Of a DNA stretch of 64,000 nucleotides, positions 34,481 to 42,653 are shown piece after piece. Origin of the DNA: Altererythrobacter sp. Root672 (lineage in GTDB: Bacteria; Pseudomonadota; Alphaproteobacteria; Sphingomonadales; Sphingomonadaceae); contig NZ_LMHH01000001.1 of the NCBI RefSeq assembly GCF_001427865.1, forward strand, positions 310,001 through 374,000, written 5' to 3'. Below the pieces are notes generated by a model that ran no database searches, was not told the origin of the DNA, and was given only the letters and a program-made list of their open reading frames with translations. Positions within the stretch are counted from its first letter, which is position 1; each line of letters starts with the position of its first letter. The position numbers and the translations under genes are program-made.

Positions 34481-35020
34481 ATGTTCATTCGCACCGAGAG
34501 GCTGTTCCTGCGGCCTGGCTGGATAGAGGACGCGCCGGAACTGGCCCGCGCCATCGGCGACGAATCGATCGTGCGTAACCTTGCCCGCGTGCCGTGGCCC
34601 TATTGCATGGACCACGCCCGCCAGTGGCTGACCACGCCCAAGCCCGAAAAGCTGCCGAGCTTTCTCATCACAGTGCCCGAAGAAAACGGGCGGATCATCG
34701 GCGTCTGCGGCTTCCACGAAGAGCAGGGCGAGCCGGCCATCGGCTACTGGATCGCCCGCTCGCACCAGGGGCGTGGCTATGCCACCGAGGCGAACCAGGC
34801 GATTCTCAAGCTAGCCCAGGCGATCGGATACCGCCGCGTGCGGGCGGACCACTTTGCCGATAATCCGGCCTCGGGCCGGGTGCTGCGCAAGGTCGGCTTC
34901 GTTCCAACGGGGCGGACCAGCAAGCGCCCAAGCCTGGCGCGGGGAACGACCTCGCTTTCGGTCGAATACTCGGCCGAACTGGACGACGGTTGCTCTGCTC
35001 GAATGCCGGTAGCTGCATGA
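34481..35020 (+). CDS. GNAT-family N-acetyltransferase (RimJ/RimL-like)
   Basis: 179 residues. FIRTERLFLRPGWIEDAPELARAI is the usual opening; IGYWIARSHQGRGYATEANQAILKLA contains the acetyl-CoA loop (QGRGYA); VRADHFADNPASGRVLRKVGF is the conserved closing motif. Acceptor unknown, possibly a protein N-terminus or ribosomal protein. ATG 34481 has GGGAG at about 9 bases; ATG 34466 is the alternative. Repeat copy 2 starts 3 bases after its stop. Confidence 0.87.
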   Translation: MFIRTERLFLRPGWIEDAPELARAIGDESIVRNLARVPWPYCMDHARQWLTTPKPEKLPSFLITVPEENGRIIGVCGFHEEQGEPAIGYWIARSHQGRGYATEANQAILKLAQAIGYRRVRADHFADNPASGRVLRKVGFVPTGRTSKRPSLARGTTSLSVEYSAELDDGCSARMPVAA

Positions 35021-35022
35021 TT

Positions 35023-35151
35023 CCTCCCCGAGCTTGCTCGGGGAGGGGGACCGCCGACGAAGTCGGTGGTGGAGGGGTGTTGCGTTGTGGCGCCTACCCC
35101 TCCGTCACGCACCTAAGGTGTGCGCCACCTCCCCGAGCAAGCTCGGGGAGG
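35023..35151. repeat. Intergenic palindromic repeat, copy 2
   Basis: Nearly identical to copy 1 (31473): the same terminal hairpins with TT and AA loops, the same GACGAAGTCGGTGGTGGAGG block, and a small difference in the middle where GCACCTAAGGTGTGCG replaces GCGCCTGCGGCGCGCG, keeping the inner pairing (compensated changes). It lies between convergent genes. Confidence 0.9.
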
Positions 35152-35161
35152 ATCGGTTCAT

Positions 35162-35836
35162 TCACCTGCCCCGCAAAATCTTCGACCACGGGTTGAGATC
35201 GGGCTCCCCGATCTTGCTCAGGTGATTGCGGTCGCGGTGCTGGAACAGCGTATCCTGGCCGCGCACCATCAGCATCGTATCCTGGACGTAGCTCCACGAG
35301 CCGTCGTCGTGAAAGTCGACCTCGATGCGATAGGAATCGGTTCGGAACGCCAGCTCAAGGAAGGTCGTCGAGCAGATCCCGTACTCGGTCTGCCCACGCT
35401 CAGCCGATAGCACCAGCTTGGTCGCGTTGGGCTCGGCATGGCCCGCGGCGATCGCGACCTGCCCGCGCGGTATAGCGATCGTCTGCAGGACCAGCCCCGT
35501 TGCAGGCTCCCACAACCAGTAGCCGACCTGGTCGTGAAAGGTGATGTCCTCTTCAGGCGTATTGATATGGACGTGGTAGCGCAGGCCGTAGAACAGCTGC
35601 GGCCCGTTGGCCTGGGGGTCGATCGGGATCATCTCGATCCGTTCGCGGAAATCGCGTTGCTCGGGGCCGTCGGCTTTCGGATTGACGTCGACACCGCGCA
35701 GGCCTTCCCAGGTGCCGGCCAGGCGGCGCAGGGGGCCGAGGTTGCTCAGAGTCTCGGGATCGACGTCCTCCGGCTCGGTGAAGATGTCCTCGGGTAATTC
35801 CACGCGATCTCGCCCCTTGTTGCCGGATGCCCTCAT
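35162..35836 (-). CDS. Heme-binding beta-barrel-like (nitrobindin/FABP-like) protein
   Basis: 224 residues. The opening GPLRRLAGTWEGLRG, QLFYGLRYHVHINTPEED, VGYWLWEPATGLVLQTIAIPRGQ and the repeated strand pattern to DTLFQHRDRNHLSK suggest a 10-stranded barrel of the DUF1794/nitrobindin superfamily. The His near the C-terminus (FQHRDRNHL) could be a heme ligand, but this is inference. Start ATG 35836; the longer frame upstream has no signal and runs through the opposite strand. Confidence 0.6.
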   Translation of the reverse strand: MRASGNKGRDRVELPEDIFTEPEDVDPETLSNLGPLRRLAGTWEGLRGVDVNPKADGPEQRDFRERIEMIPIDPQANGPQLFYGLRYHVHINTPEEDITFHDQVGYWLWEPATGLVLQTIAIPRGQVAIAAGHAEPNATKLVLSAERGQTEYGICSTTFLELAFRTDSYRIEVDFHDDGSWSYVQDTMLMVRGQDTLFQHRDRNHLSKIGEPDLNPWSKILRGR

Positions 35837-35856
35837 AAAGCCTGCCGGAAAAGTGG

Positions 35857-36177
35857 CTAGCCGTGCAACCTGCGTGGTTCGCAACTCGCGCTTTCTGCGC
35901 GGAAGTACCAGTTCTGCGACATGCCGGTCACGTATCCGATGGCGCATTCGGTCTTGTTGCCATCGCGATAGACCAAGCGGATATGGCCGCTTCCTTCGCA
36001 ATTGATCGGAACCCCGGCGAAGAAGTACTTGCCGTGCTGGAGCATCGGAGTCTCGGAACCGCAGACCTGCACATGGGCCGCACGGACACGGCCTTGCGGA
36101 TCATAGACCTGGAACGTGTCGACACTGTCCGAGCAACTGCCAAGTGCGGCCAACAGCAAAAGTGGGTTCCATCGCAT
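35857..36177 (-). CDS. Hypothetical small lipoprotein
   Basis: 106 residues. Signal LLLLAALGSC with the lipid cysteine at position 15, then a compact domain with four further Cys (QVCGS, INCEGS, TECAIG, ASCEPR) that could form two disulfides in the periplasm. No family recognised. Upstream of the barrel-like gene on the same strand, 20 bases apart. Confidence 0.6.
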   Translation of the reverse strand: MRWNPLLLLAALGSCSDSVDTFQVYDPQGRVRAAHVQVCGSETPMLQHGKYFFAGVPINCEGSGHIRLVYRDGNKTECAIGYVTGMSQNWYFRAESASCEPRRLHG

Positions 36178-36215
36178 CGGCGGATTATGAGCCGGGGCGC
36201 AAACCTCCGCAATGG

Positions 36216-37094
36216 CTACTCGGCGGGCATCACCGCCGCGGCGTACTCGCTGTCATAACGCTGGATCAGCGCCCGGTCGTCCTGGTTCCACGGATGGAAG
36301 CCGGGCAAGAAATAGGCGCACCATTCGGGAAACACGCGGCGCAGGATGCCGGGCTGGCCGACGAGGTACCAAACCAGCCGCGCCTTCGCCCGCCAGCCGG
36401 TGATCCGGTCCTGCGCCAATAAGTCGAGCGCATCGCGAGAACGATTGGTGACGAAGCGCTTGGTGATGACCAGCATCAGCAGGCTCTTGACCTTCCACCG
36501 CTTCCACCGGGTCCAGTCCTTCGTGGCATGGAGCCAGGTGTCGTAGGCAACGCCCTTGTGCTCGATCTCCTCGACCGCGTGCCACCGCCACAGCTCGGCC
36601 TGTTCAAGCCTGGCCCCGGCAAAGTGTTGCGGGTGGCGGAGGAATTGGTGCGCGAACATCGCGGTGAAGTGCTCGAGCGCAATGGTGACCGCGAGCCAAC
36701 CGTGCTTCGGCCGCGCGTAAACGAGCTCGATCAGCCCGGCGACCCGCTGGTTGATCCGGCTCATGTCGTAGCCGGCTTCTTCCGCCGCCCGATTGAAGGC
36801 CAGATGTTCGCGAGTGTGGTTGATCTCCTGCTTGATGAAGGCGCGGATCTCGGCCTCGAGCTGGGGCGAGGCGCCTTCGCGGAAGGCCCGGACCGAGTCG
36901 ATGAACAGCGCTTCGCCGCGCGGGAAGGTCGCGGACATGGCGTTGAACCAGGCCGTGGCGACGGGATCGTCACCCAGCCACCAGCGTTCTTGCTTGGAGT
37001 CCCGACCGAAGCGGCGGTCGCGTACCGTCAAGGTGTGGGGCACGATCGCGGCGGCGCTTGCCGCATCCTCGCCGAAGTGGGAAGGTGCGTTCAT
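36216..37094 (-). CDS. Ferritin-like putative metal-dependent hydrolase (PF10118 type)
   Basis: 292 residues. Di-iron style residues are seen in FIKQEINHTREHLAFN, ALEHFTAMFAHQFL and AVEEIEHKGVAYDTW, giving repeated E..H pairs on long helices. Characteristic YFLPGFHPWNQDD ends the family. Members are called metal-dependent hydrolases from weak evidence. A divergent TetR gene next to it shares the start region, so it is probably its target. Confidence 0.78.
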   Translation of the reverse strand: MNAPSHFGEDAASAAAIVPHTLTVRDRRFGRDSKQERWWLGDDPVATAWFNAMSATFPRGEALFIDSVRAFREGASPQLEAEIRAFIKQEINHTREHLAFNRAAEEAGYDMSRINQRVAGLIELVYARPKHGWLAVTIALEHFTAMFAHQFLRHPQHFAGARLEQAELWRWHAVEEIEHKGVAYDTWLHATKDWTRWKRWKVKSLLMLVITKRFVTNRSRDALDLLAQDRITGWRAKARLVWYLVGQPGILRRVFPEWCAYFLPGFHPWNQDDRALIQRYDSEYAAAVMPAE

Positions 37095-37113
37095 GGAAGC
37101 AGGGTGGGATTAA

Positions 37114-37129
37114 CTGACAAACATGTCAA
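37114..37129. promoter_or_regulatory. Inverted repeat over the tetR start (putative TetR operator)
   Basis: TGACA (37115-37119) and TGTCA (37124-37128) are perfect inverted arms with a 4-base spacer, within the 28-base gap between divergent starts; the right arm lies in the tetR ATG. It is the right size and place for a self-repression site that also controls the hydrolase gene. Confidence 0.55.
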
Positions 37130-37722
37130 TAAGAAAGCGCCTAACCCCGGATGAGAGCCGCCGCGTTGCTCTGGAAGCTGCGCGGGCTTTGCTGATGGAG
37201 GCCGGACCGCAGGCTGTGACCTTGAAGGCCGTGGGCGCGCGGATCGAGCGGACTCACGCCAACCTGCTGCACCATTTCGGTTCCGCTTCGGGTCTCCAGC
37301 AGGCCCTGGCCGAGCATCTCGCAGCGACGGTTTGCGCTTCGATCGCCGAGGCGGCAGTCGCCACACGCGCGGGCCTCGGCACGCCGGGAGAGATCGTCGA
37401 GCTGACGTTCGACATCATGGACCGCGAAGGCGGCGGCGCGCTCGCCACCTGGATGATCCTGACCGGCAATGAGAATGCCCTCGATCCGATCATCGACATG
37501 ATTCACAGCCTGGTAGACGAACTCCACCCGCAAGAACTTGCGCCCGGCGCGGAGCGGACCATGCACGAGGCGACGCTGGCGCTGGTGCTGATGGCGCTGG
37601 GCGACGCGATGATGGGCGAGCGTCTCGCCCATTCGCTGCAGGTCCCGCGCGATACCACGCGCGATCATGCGGAGACGATGCTGACCGCGGCCTATGTGAA
37701 GAGCGGGTACATCGCGGGGTAG
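37123..37722 (+). CDS. TetR-family transcriptional regulator
   Basis: 199 residues. N-terminal DNA-binding domain: LEAARALLMEAGPQAVTLKAVGARIERTHANLLHHFGSASGLQQALAEHL, with the recognition helix THANLLHHF. The rest is the helical ligand domain. ATG 37123 overlaps the inverted repeat, which suggests autoregulation. Confidence 0.87.
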   Translation: MSIRKRLTPDESRRVALEAARALLMEAGPQAVTLKAVGARIERTHANLLHHFGSASGLQQALAEHLAATVCASIAEAAVATRAGLGTPGEIVELTFDIMDREGGGALATWMILTGNENALDPIIDMIHSLVDELHPQELAPGAERTMHEATLALVLMALGDAMMGERLAHSLQVPRDTTRDHAETMLTAAYVKSGYIAG

Positions 37723-37760
37723 GGCTGCGATTGCGGAAGGTCGGCTCTTGCCGGACGGGA

Positions 37761-37789
37761 TGACCGCCTTGGGTGGTTAGCGGACACTG
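37761..37789. repeat. Imperfect direct repeat, left copy
   Basis: 29 bases that match 38058-38086 at 22 positions, with the core TGGGTnGTTAGCGGACA identical apart from one base. The pair flanks the small ORF at 37802-38017. Similar TGGGT...GCGGAC units are seen as dispersed repeats in related genomes (memory, not checked). Confidence 0.5.
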
Positions 37790-37801
37790 GTGAGGTGACT
37801 T

Positions 37802-38017
37802 CTACGCGCTGGGAAATCGCCCAGTGGGCGGGTCGAACGTTTTGAAATCTGCATCACCGTCAGAGAACGATTTGCACCGCTCGACGAGATCATACAGCAT
37901 CGCCATTAGATCGCTGGGTGCCCCGAGTAGCGAGAGGTTTTCTTCCGCGAGAAGGAGGTCCCGGAATACTTGTTCCATTACACTGCGATGGTCCGCGCTC
38001 GACGAAATCATGTCCAT
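37802..38017 (-). CDS. Small hypothetical protein, possible orphan
   Basis: 71 residues from ATG 38017, which follows a G-rich ribosome site (GGGGGATGG); 81 from ATG 38047. Mostly helical: VMEQVFRDLLLAEENLSLLG and SDLMAMLYDLVERCKSF. No family, no signal. Base composition is less GC-rich than neighbours and it is bracketed by direct repeats, so an acquired or decaying origin is possible. Confidence 0.4.
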   Translation of the reverse strand: MDMISSSADHRSVMEQVFRDLLLAEENLSLLGAPSDLMAMLYDLVERCKSFSDGDADFKTFDPPTGRFPSA

Positions 38018-38057
38018 CCCCCGGCTAGTTGAACCAAGAGTTCGCATCGAAAATCAA

Positions 38058-38086
38058 CGTCCGCAATGGGTCGTTAGCGGACAGTC
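38058..38086. repeat. Imperfect direct repeat, right copy
   Basis: Partner of 37761-37789 in the same orientation (22 of 29 bases). It has an internal inverted pair GTCCGC...GCGGAC around AATGGGTCGTTA, so it can also form a hairpin. Confidence 0.5.
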
Positions 38087-38088
38087 CG

Positions 38089-38835
38089 CTAGTCCGCGCC
38101 TTCCGAAGGCTCCGCCAACTCCAGCCACTGCGGCAACAGCGCCGGCGGGATATCCTCCACCCGCAAGTGATCGACCGCGAAGCCAAGCTCCGGATAAGCC
38201 GCTTTGCGTCGCTTCTCTTCGGAGCGGTTGAGCGGCACGACCAGCAACCGCCGGTTGATCTTCTGCCGCCAGTTCATCCGCGCGGTGTTCTCCTGGCCGA
38301 TGTAGCAGCCCTTGGAGAACGACACCCCGCCGAGCTCCATGGCGTTGGTTTCGAGCCACAAGACGTCGCCAAGTTCGGCGCGGCCCTCGGGCACGCCTAG
38401 CGCGAGGCGATGTCGTTGCCACTCGGCATCGACCGAATGGTCCTCGTCGGAAACCGCGGCAATCCAGCGCTGGCCTAGCCCGGGCAAGCGCGGATCGGCG
38501 GCGCCGCCGTCGCCCACTTCCGCCTGCCAGTATACGCCAAGCGACGGGTCGACCGCGATCCCGATTTTGCGCCGCAAGCGATAGAGCGAAAGCCGCCGAA
38601 CCAGGTCTTCGGCAGCCTCGGCCTCGCAATCGAGCAGCAGGGCGCCATGGCCGGTTGGCCAGACGATGAAATCGAACAGGGCCTTGCCTTGCGGGGTCAG
38701 CAGCCCGGCATAAGCTGGTAGCTCGCCGGTCACGTCGTTGGTGACGAGGCCCTGGAGGAAGCCGGCGGCATCCTCTGCCGGATCCTCGGGGGTGACGCGT
38801 ACTACCGCGCGGGAGAATAAGCGTTCGTTGGCCAT
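38089..38835 (-). CDS. YgfZ/GcvT-domain folate-dependent protein
   Basis: 248 residues. The signature SFSKGCYIGQENTARM contains the KGCYxGQE motif of YgfZ/IBA57, which uses tetrahydrofolate in iron-sulfur cluster assembly and repair. FLQGLVTNDVTGELPAYAGLLTPQGKALFDF is the conserved N-terminal folate-binding region. ATG 38835; upstream frame is dispensable. Divergent from pyrC. Confidence 0.87.
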   Translation of the reverse strand: MANERLFSRAVVRVTPEDPAEDAAGFLQGLVTNDVTGELPAYAGLLTPQGKALFDFIVWPTGHGALLLDCEAEAAEDLVRRLSLYRLRRKIGIAVDPSLGVYWQAEVGDGGAADPRLPGLGQRWIAAVSDEDHSVDAEWQRHRLALGVPEGRAELGDVLWLETNAMELGGVSFSKGCYIGQENTARMNWRQKINRRLLVVPLNRSEEKRRKAAYPELGFAVDHLRVEDIPPALLPQWLELAEPSEGAD

Positions 38836-38976
38836 GGACCGCAAGTTGGGCGGGGCGGTGCGATAGTCAAGCAAGGAGGTCTGTCCTACGCTGCGCGGCT
38901 GTGCCATGGGCTTGGCAATGAGCCGTGACCACCCCGTCACCCCCTGTCACTTTCGCTAGCCACGAGAGACCCCGGC

Positions 38977-40011
38977 ATGACCGATTCGCTGACCATCCGC
39001 CGTCCTGACGACTGGCACGTTCATTTGCGCGACGGCGAGATCCTGCGCGGGCTCGCACCCTGGACAGCGCGGCAGTTCGCCCGGGCGATCGTGATGCCCA
39101 ACCTCGTGCCGCCGGTGACGAAAGCGGCTGGAGCGGCCGCCTATCGCCAGCGGATCCTCTCGGCCTTGCCGCCCGGCACGGACTTCGAGCCGCTGATGAC
39201 CTGCTACCTGACCGACGCAACCGATCCCGACGATCTGGCCGAAGGTTTCGAGGAAGGCGCCTTCACCGCGGCAAAGCTCTATCCGGCCGGCGCGACCACC
39301 AATTCCGACAACGGCGTGACCGACGTGGCCAAGATCCGCCCGGTGCTGGAGCGGATGCAGAAACTCGGCATGGTGCTATGCGTCCACGGCGAAGTGACCG
39401 ATCCGGAGATCGACGTGTTCGACCGGGAAGCGGTGTTTATCGAACGCATCCTTGCCCCGCTGCTCTACGATCTGCCCGAGCTGAAAGTGGTGTTCGAGCA
39501 CGCGACGACAGAGGACGCGGTCGATTTCGTCGAGGCGGCCGGGCCCAAGGTTGCGGCGACCATCACGCCGCAGCACCTCCACATCAACCGCAACGCCATG
39601 CTCGTCGGCGGCATTCGCCCGCATGCCTACTGCCTACCGGTCGCCAAGCGCGAGAAGCACAGGCTGGCGCTGCGTCGCGCGGCGACTTCCGGCTCGCCCA
39701 AGTTCTTCCTCGGCACCGACAGCGCCCCCCATTCGCGCGAGGCCAAGGAATCGGCTTGCGGCTGTGCCGGTATCTTCAACGCGCCCTTTGCGCTCGAAAG
39801 CTACCTGACGGTGTTCGAGGACGAGGGCGCGATCGACAAGTTCGAAGCTTTCGCCAGCGAGAACGGCCCGCGCTTCTATGGCTTGCCGCTCAACGAGGGG
39901 ACGGTGACGCTAAGGCGCACCGAGGTGCAAGTGCCCGAGGTGATCGACGCGTACGGTACCGATGTCGTGCCGTTCCACTCAGGACAGACCTTGCGCTGGC
40001 AGCTAGCGTAG
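38977..40011 (+). CDS. pyrC: Dihydroorotase
   Basis: 344 residues, class [12 protein letters not shown] holds the metal-binding His pair; [17 protein letters not shown] contains the carboxylated lysine; FEHATT and [11 protein letters not shown] give later His ligands; [14 protein letters not shown] the catalytic Asp. Third step of pyrimidine synthesis. Its 3' end overlaps the convergent amn gene by 9 bases. Confidence 0.95.
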   Translation: MTDSLTIRRPDDWHVHLRDGEILRGLAPWTARQFARAIVMPNLVPPVTKAAGAAAYRQRILSALPPGTDFEPLMTCYLTDATDPDDLAEGFEEGAFTAAKLYPAGATTNSDNGVTDVAKIRPVLERMQKLGMVLCVHGEVTDPEIDVFDREAVFIERILAPLLYDLPELKVVFEHATTEDAVDFVEAAGPKVAATITPQHLHINRNAMLVGGIRPHAYCLPVAKREKHRLALRRAATSGSPKFFLGTDSAPHSREAKESACGCAGIFNAPFALESYLTVFEDEGAIDKFEAFASENGPRFYGLPLNEGTVTLRRTEVQVPEVIDAYGTDVVPFHSGQTLRWQLA

Positions 40012-41457
40012 CGGCGGTTCGTCGAAGCTGCGCAGCTTGCGGCTGTGCAGCGCCTCGACGTCCTGCTTCAGGATGCCGAGCGCCTCGATCCCGACGCGCA
40101 AGTGCTGGTGGGTGGCGAACTGGTAGAAGGCATTGGCCTGTCCGGGCAGCTTTAGCTCTCCATGCAACGGCTTGTCGGAGACGCAGAGCAAGGTGCCATA
40201 AGGCACGCGGTGACGGTAACCCTGCGCGGCGACAGTCGCCGATTCCATGTCGATCGCGACCGCGCGGCTCTGATTGAAGCGCAGTGCCGAGCGGGTGTAG
40301 CGCAGCTCCCAATTGCGATCGTCGGTGGTGACCACGGTCCCGGTACGCAGCCGGTTCTTGACCGCGTCCTCGTCCTCGCCGGTCACGGTCAGCGTCGCCT
40401 GGAACAGCGCCTGCTGGACCTCGGCAATGGCGGGAAGCGGGATTTCGGGCGGCAGCACGTCGTCGAGCAGGTGGTCGTCACGCAAGTAGGCGTGGGCGAG
40501 GACGTAGTCGCCGATCTTCTGGCTCTCGCGCAGTCCGCCGCAGTGACCGATCATCAGCCACACATGGGGGCGCAGCACGGCGAGGTGATCGCAGATCGTC
40601 TTGGCATTCGAGGGTCCGACCCCGATGTTGACCAGTGTGATGCCGCGCTTCCCCTCGGCGACGAGGTGGTAGGCAGGCATCTGGTATTTGCGCCACGATC
40701 CGGCGGCGACTTGCGCTTCCGGGTCTACGAGGCCGTCGCGGGTGTAGCTTCCGCCGGGCACCGAGAGCCGGCTGTAGCCTCCGTCAGGATCGCGCAGCGC
40801 CGCGGTTCCAAATTCAATGAACTCATCGACATAGCGAGCGTAGTTGGTGAACAGCACGAAGTGCTGGAAGTCCTCGGGCGGTGTGCCGGTGTAGTGCTTC
40901 AGGCGGGCGAGACTGAAGTCGGTCCGAGGCGCGTCGAAGAGTGAGAGAGGGCGCGGCTTTCCGGGTTGGTGCTGGAACAGGCCGTCGGCGATCTCGTCTC
41001 CGATATGGACCAGTTCGGTCGAGGGAAAATGCCTCGCCAGTTCGGCAGCGCTGATCGTGCCGAGTTCGATCCCGGAACCATCGAGCACGTAAGGGAATGG
41101 GATTTCGCTCGCCGAGTAGCCGACAGATACCCTGGCCCGAAAATCGCCGACGAGCTGGTCCAGCTGTTCGGTTAGGTTGTCTGCGAAAAGCTGGGGCCGA
41201 GTAATGCTCGTCGTGTAGAGCCCCGCCTGATTGAGCCGCGCGTAGGACCGCGATAGCGGGGGCGGGGCGGCCCCTGGTTCGTATTCGACGCGAAGCTCGG
41301 GGTAGGCGAAAGCTCCTCCTGCGCGAGCGCCAGGCTCCGGAGGAATTCCGCGCTCGGCGTAGAGCTGGAGCGCGGTCCGGAGGTTCCCCACCGATGCGTC
41401 GTAGAGGGCGCGGAGTTCGTCCAGCGCGGCGCGGACTTCCGGGAATCGTGTCGGCAT
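40003..41457 (-). CDS. amn: AMP nucleosidase
   Basis: 484 residues, full length. Hydrolyses AMP to adenine and ribose phosphate. The N-terminal domain ([20 protein letters not shown] ... [12 protein letters not shown]) is particular to Amn; the C-terminal phosphorylase fold has [39 protein letters not shown] and [17 protein letters not shown] with the purine/ribose-binding MES. Overlaps pyrC at its end. Confidence 0.93.
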   Translation of the reverse strand: MPTRFPEVRAALDELRALYDASVGNLRTALQLYAERGIPPEPGARAGGAFAYPELRVEYEPGAAPPPLSRSYARLNQAGLYTTSITRPQLFADNLTEQLDQLVGDFRARVSVGYSASEIPFPYVLDGSGIELGTISAAELARHFPSTELVHIGDEIADGLFQHQPGKPRPLSLFDAPRTDFSLARLKHYTGTPPEDFQHFVLFTNYARYVDEFIEFGTAALRDPDGGYSRLSVPGGSYTRDGLVDPEAQVAAGSWRKYQMPAYHLVAEGKRGITLVNIGVGPSNAKTICDHLAVLRPHVWLMIGHCGGLRESQKIGDYVLAHAYLRDDHLLDDVLPPEIPLPAIAEVQQALFQATLTVTGEDEDAVKNRLRTGTVVTTDDRNWELRYTRSALRFNQSRAVAIDMESATVAAQGYRHRVPYGTLLCVSDKPLHGELKLPGQANAFYQFATHQHLRVGIEALGILKQDVEALHSRKLRSFDEPPLR

Positions 41458-41488
41458 CAGACGATCCTACCCTGCCCTGGCCAGCAGG

Positions 41489-41551
41489 TCACCGGACGAT
41501 CCCGCTCGCCCCACCGGTGACGAAGGCGGCCTTGCCTTCGACTGCCTTCAC
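41489..41551 (-). pseudogene. N-terminal remnant of a short-chain dehydrogenase/reductase
   Basis: GTG at 41551 overlaps the SMP-30 stop by 4 bases (GTGA), then encodes about 20 residues: VKAVEGKAAFVTGGASGI followed by VR and a stop. VTGGxSGIG is the NAD-binding start of SDR enzymes; the frame breaks exactly inside it, and no remaining SDR body is found before amn begins 32 bases later. The cut is consistent with a deletion that removed an operon partner of the SMP-30 gene. Confidence 0.75.
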
Positions 41552-42489
41552 TTACCGCTCAGCGGAAAGCTGCGGATGTAGAAGGGATCAGGGTTCTTGT
41601 CGCGCAAGGCGGGGTCGAACAGGTAACCGATCTTGCCCTCGGTGGCGTAGCCGGTGTTGCCGATGTGAGTGACGCCGGGCGAGGAGTCGAGGCCGGTCTT
41701 GATCGGGGTGATCTTTGCGCTGTCACCCTCGATGTCGACGTAAGTCACGCGGTTGCCCGGACCTTCCGCCTGGAGGAACCGGTTGCCGCTGACGGGCCGG
41801 AGCGCGTCCGGGCCGTTCACGGGCTCGGAGAGCGTGAGGGTGGTCAGGCCTTCATAGGCGCCACCGGCCTTGCGGTTGACCCGCTGGACCGTGTTCTTGC
41901 GGACGTTGTTGATGTACATCGTGCCGTCTGCGGCAAACGCGATGCCGTCGATCCCGACGAGTTCCGGATCGGCCGCGAGCACCGTGAGTTCGTTGCCACC
42001 AGGTGCCAGCGCGAAGATGCGTCCGCCGGACGTGTCAGTGGCGAAAGTGGTGCCGCCGCGATCCACGGCGATATCGTTGCAGATGACGGCGCCGCCGGTC
42101 GGGAAGTCATGGCTCGACTTAAGTTCGCCGGTCTTGAGGTCGAACGCCTTGAGGCTCGACTTCGCGCCGGGTTGCAGCGGACCACCGAAGGGCGGATTGT
42201 TGCAGACCAGGAGCACTCCGCGCGCGTCGTCCACGAGGACGCCCAGCTGCGAGGTCAGTCCGTTCGCCGCGCTCGGCACGATCCACGGTTCGGCCGTGTC
42301 GCTGCCGGGCTTGGCGCGGAAGATCGTTCCCGGCACGCTGCCGGTGTAGATGTTACCGGCGGCGTCGGCGGTAATGCTCTCCGGGTGAATGCGGCTGCCG
42401 TTCACGCGGATGTCGGCGCTGGCCGACGACAGTGGGACAACGGCGCATCCAGCCGCCAACAGGGCCCCAAGTACCGCGCCGTTCTTCAT
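41548..42489 (-). CDS. SMP-30/gluconolactonase-like exported beta-propeller
   Basis: 313 residues with a signal peptide (GALLAAGCAVVPLSSASA). Propeller blades recur as HPESITADAAGNIYTG, CNDIAVDRGGTTFATDTSGG, GIDGIAFAADGTMYINN and GVTHIGNTGYATEGKIGYLFDP. The SGRL/gluconolactonase superfamily hydrolyses lactones with a calcium centre (NDxA is typical). It is divergent from the PQQ dehydrogenase. ATG 42489 has GAGGGAGAG upstream. Confidence 0.82.
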   Translation of the reverse strand: MKNGAVLGALLAAGCAVVPLSSASADIRVNGSRIHPESITADAAGNIYTGSVPGTIFRAKPGSDTAEPWIVPSAANGLTSQLGVLVDDARGVLLVCNNPPFGGPLQPGAKSSLKAFDLKTGELKSSHDFPTGGAVICNDIAVDRGGTTFATDTSGGRIFALAPGGNELTVLAADPELVGIDGIAFAADGTMYINNVRKNTVQRVNRKAGGAYEGLTTLTLSEPVNGPDALRPVSGNRFLQAEGPGNRVTYVDIEGDSAKITPIKTGLDSSPGVTHIGNTGYATEGKIGYLFDPALRDKNPDPFYIRSFPLSGK

Positions 42490-42581
42490 GATCTCTCCCT
42501 CTCGCTTTTCTTGCCTTGAGGGCATCATAGAGCGCGACGGACGCGTTGGAAGGGAGATTGCCGCAGAAAGTTCGCTTGAGG

Positions 42582-42605
42582 CTTCACAGGAGCCTTCACA
42601 GGAGG
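42582..42605. repeat. 12-bp tandem repeat in the SMP-30/PQQ-dehydrogenase promoter gap
   Basis: CTTCACAGGAGC and CTTCACAGGAGG lie head to tail, with a third partial CTTC following, in the 164-base gap between divergent genes. Such spacing of about one helical turn is compatible with a regulator site; no regulator gene is adjacent. Confidence 0.45.
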
Positions 42606-42653
42606 CTTCGGGCCCGGCAAAGAACACCAAAACAAGGGTATCGGGATTTGGGG

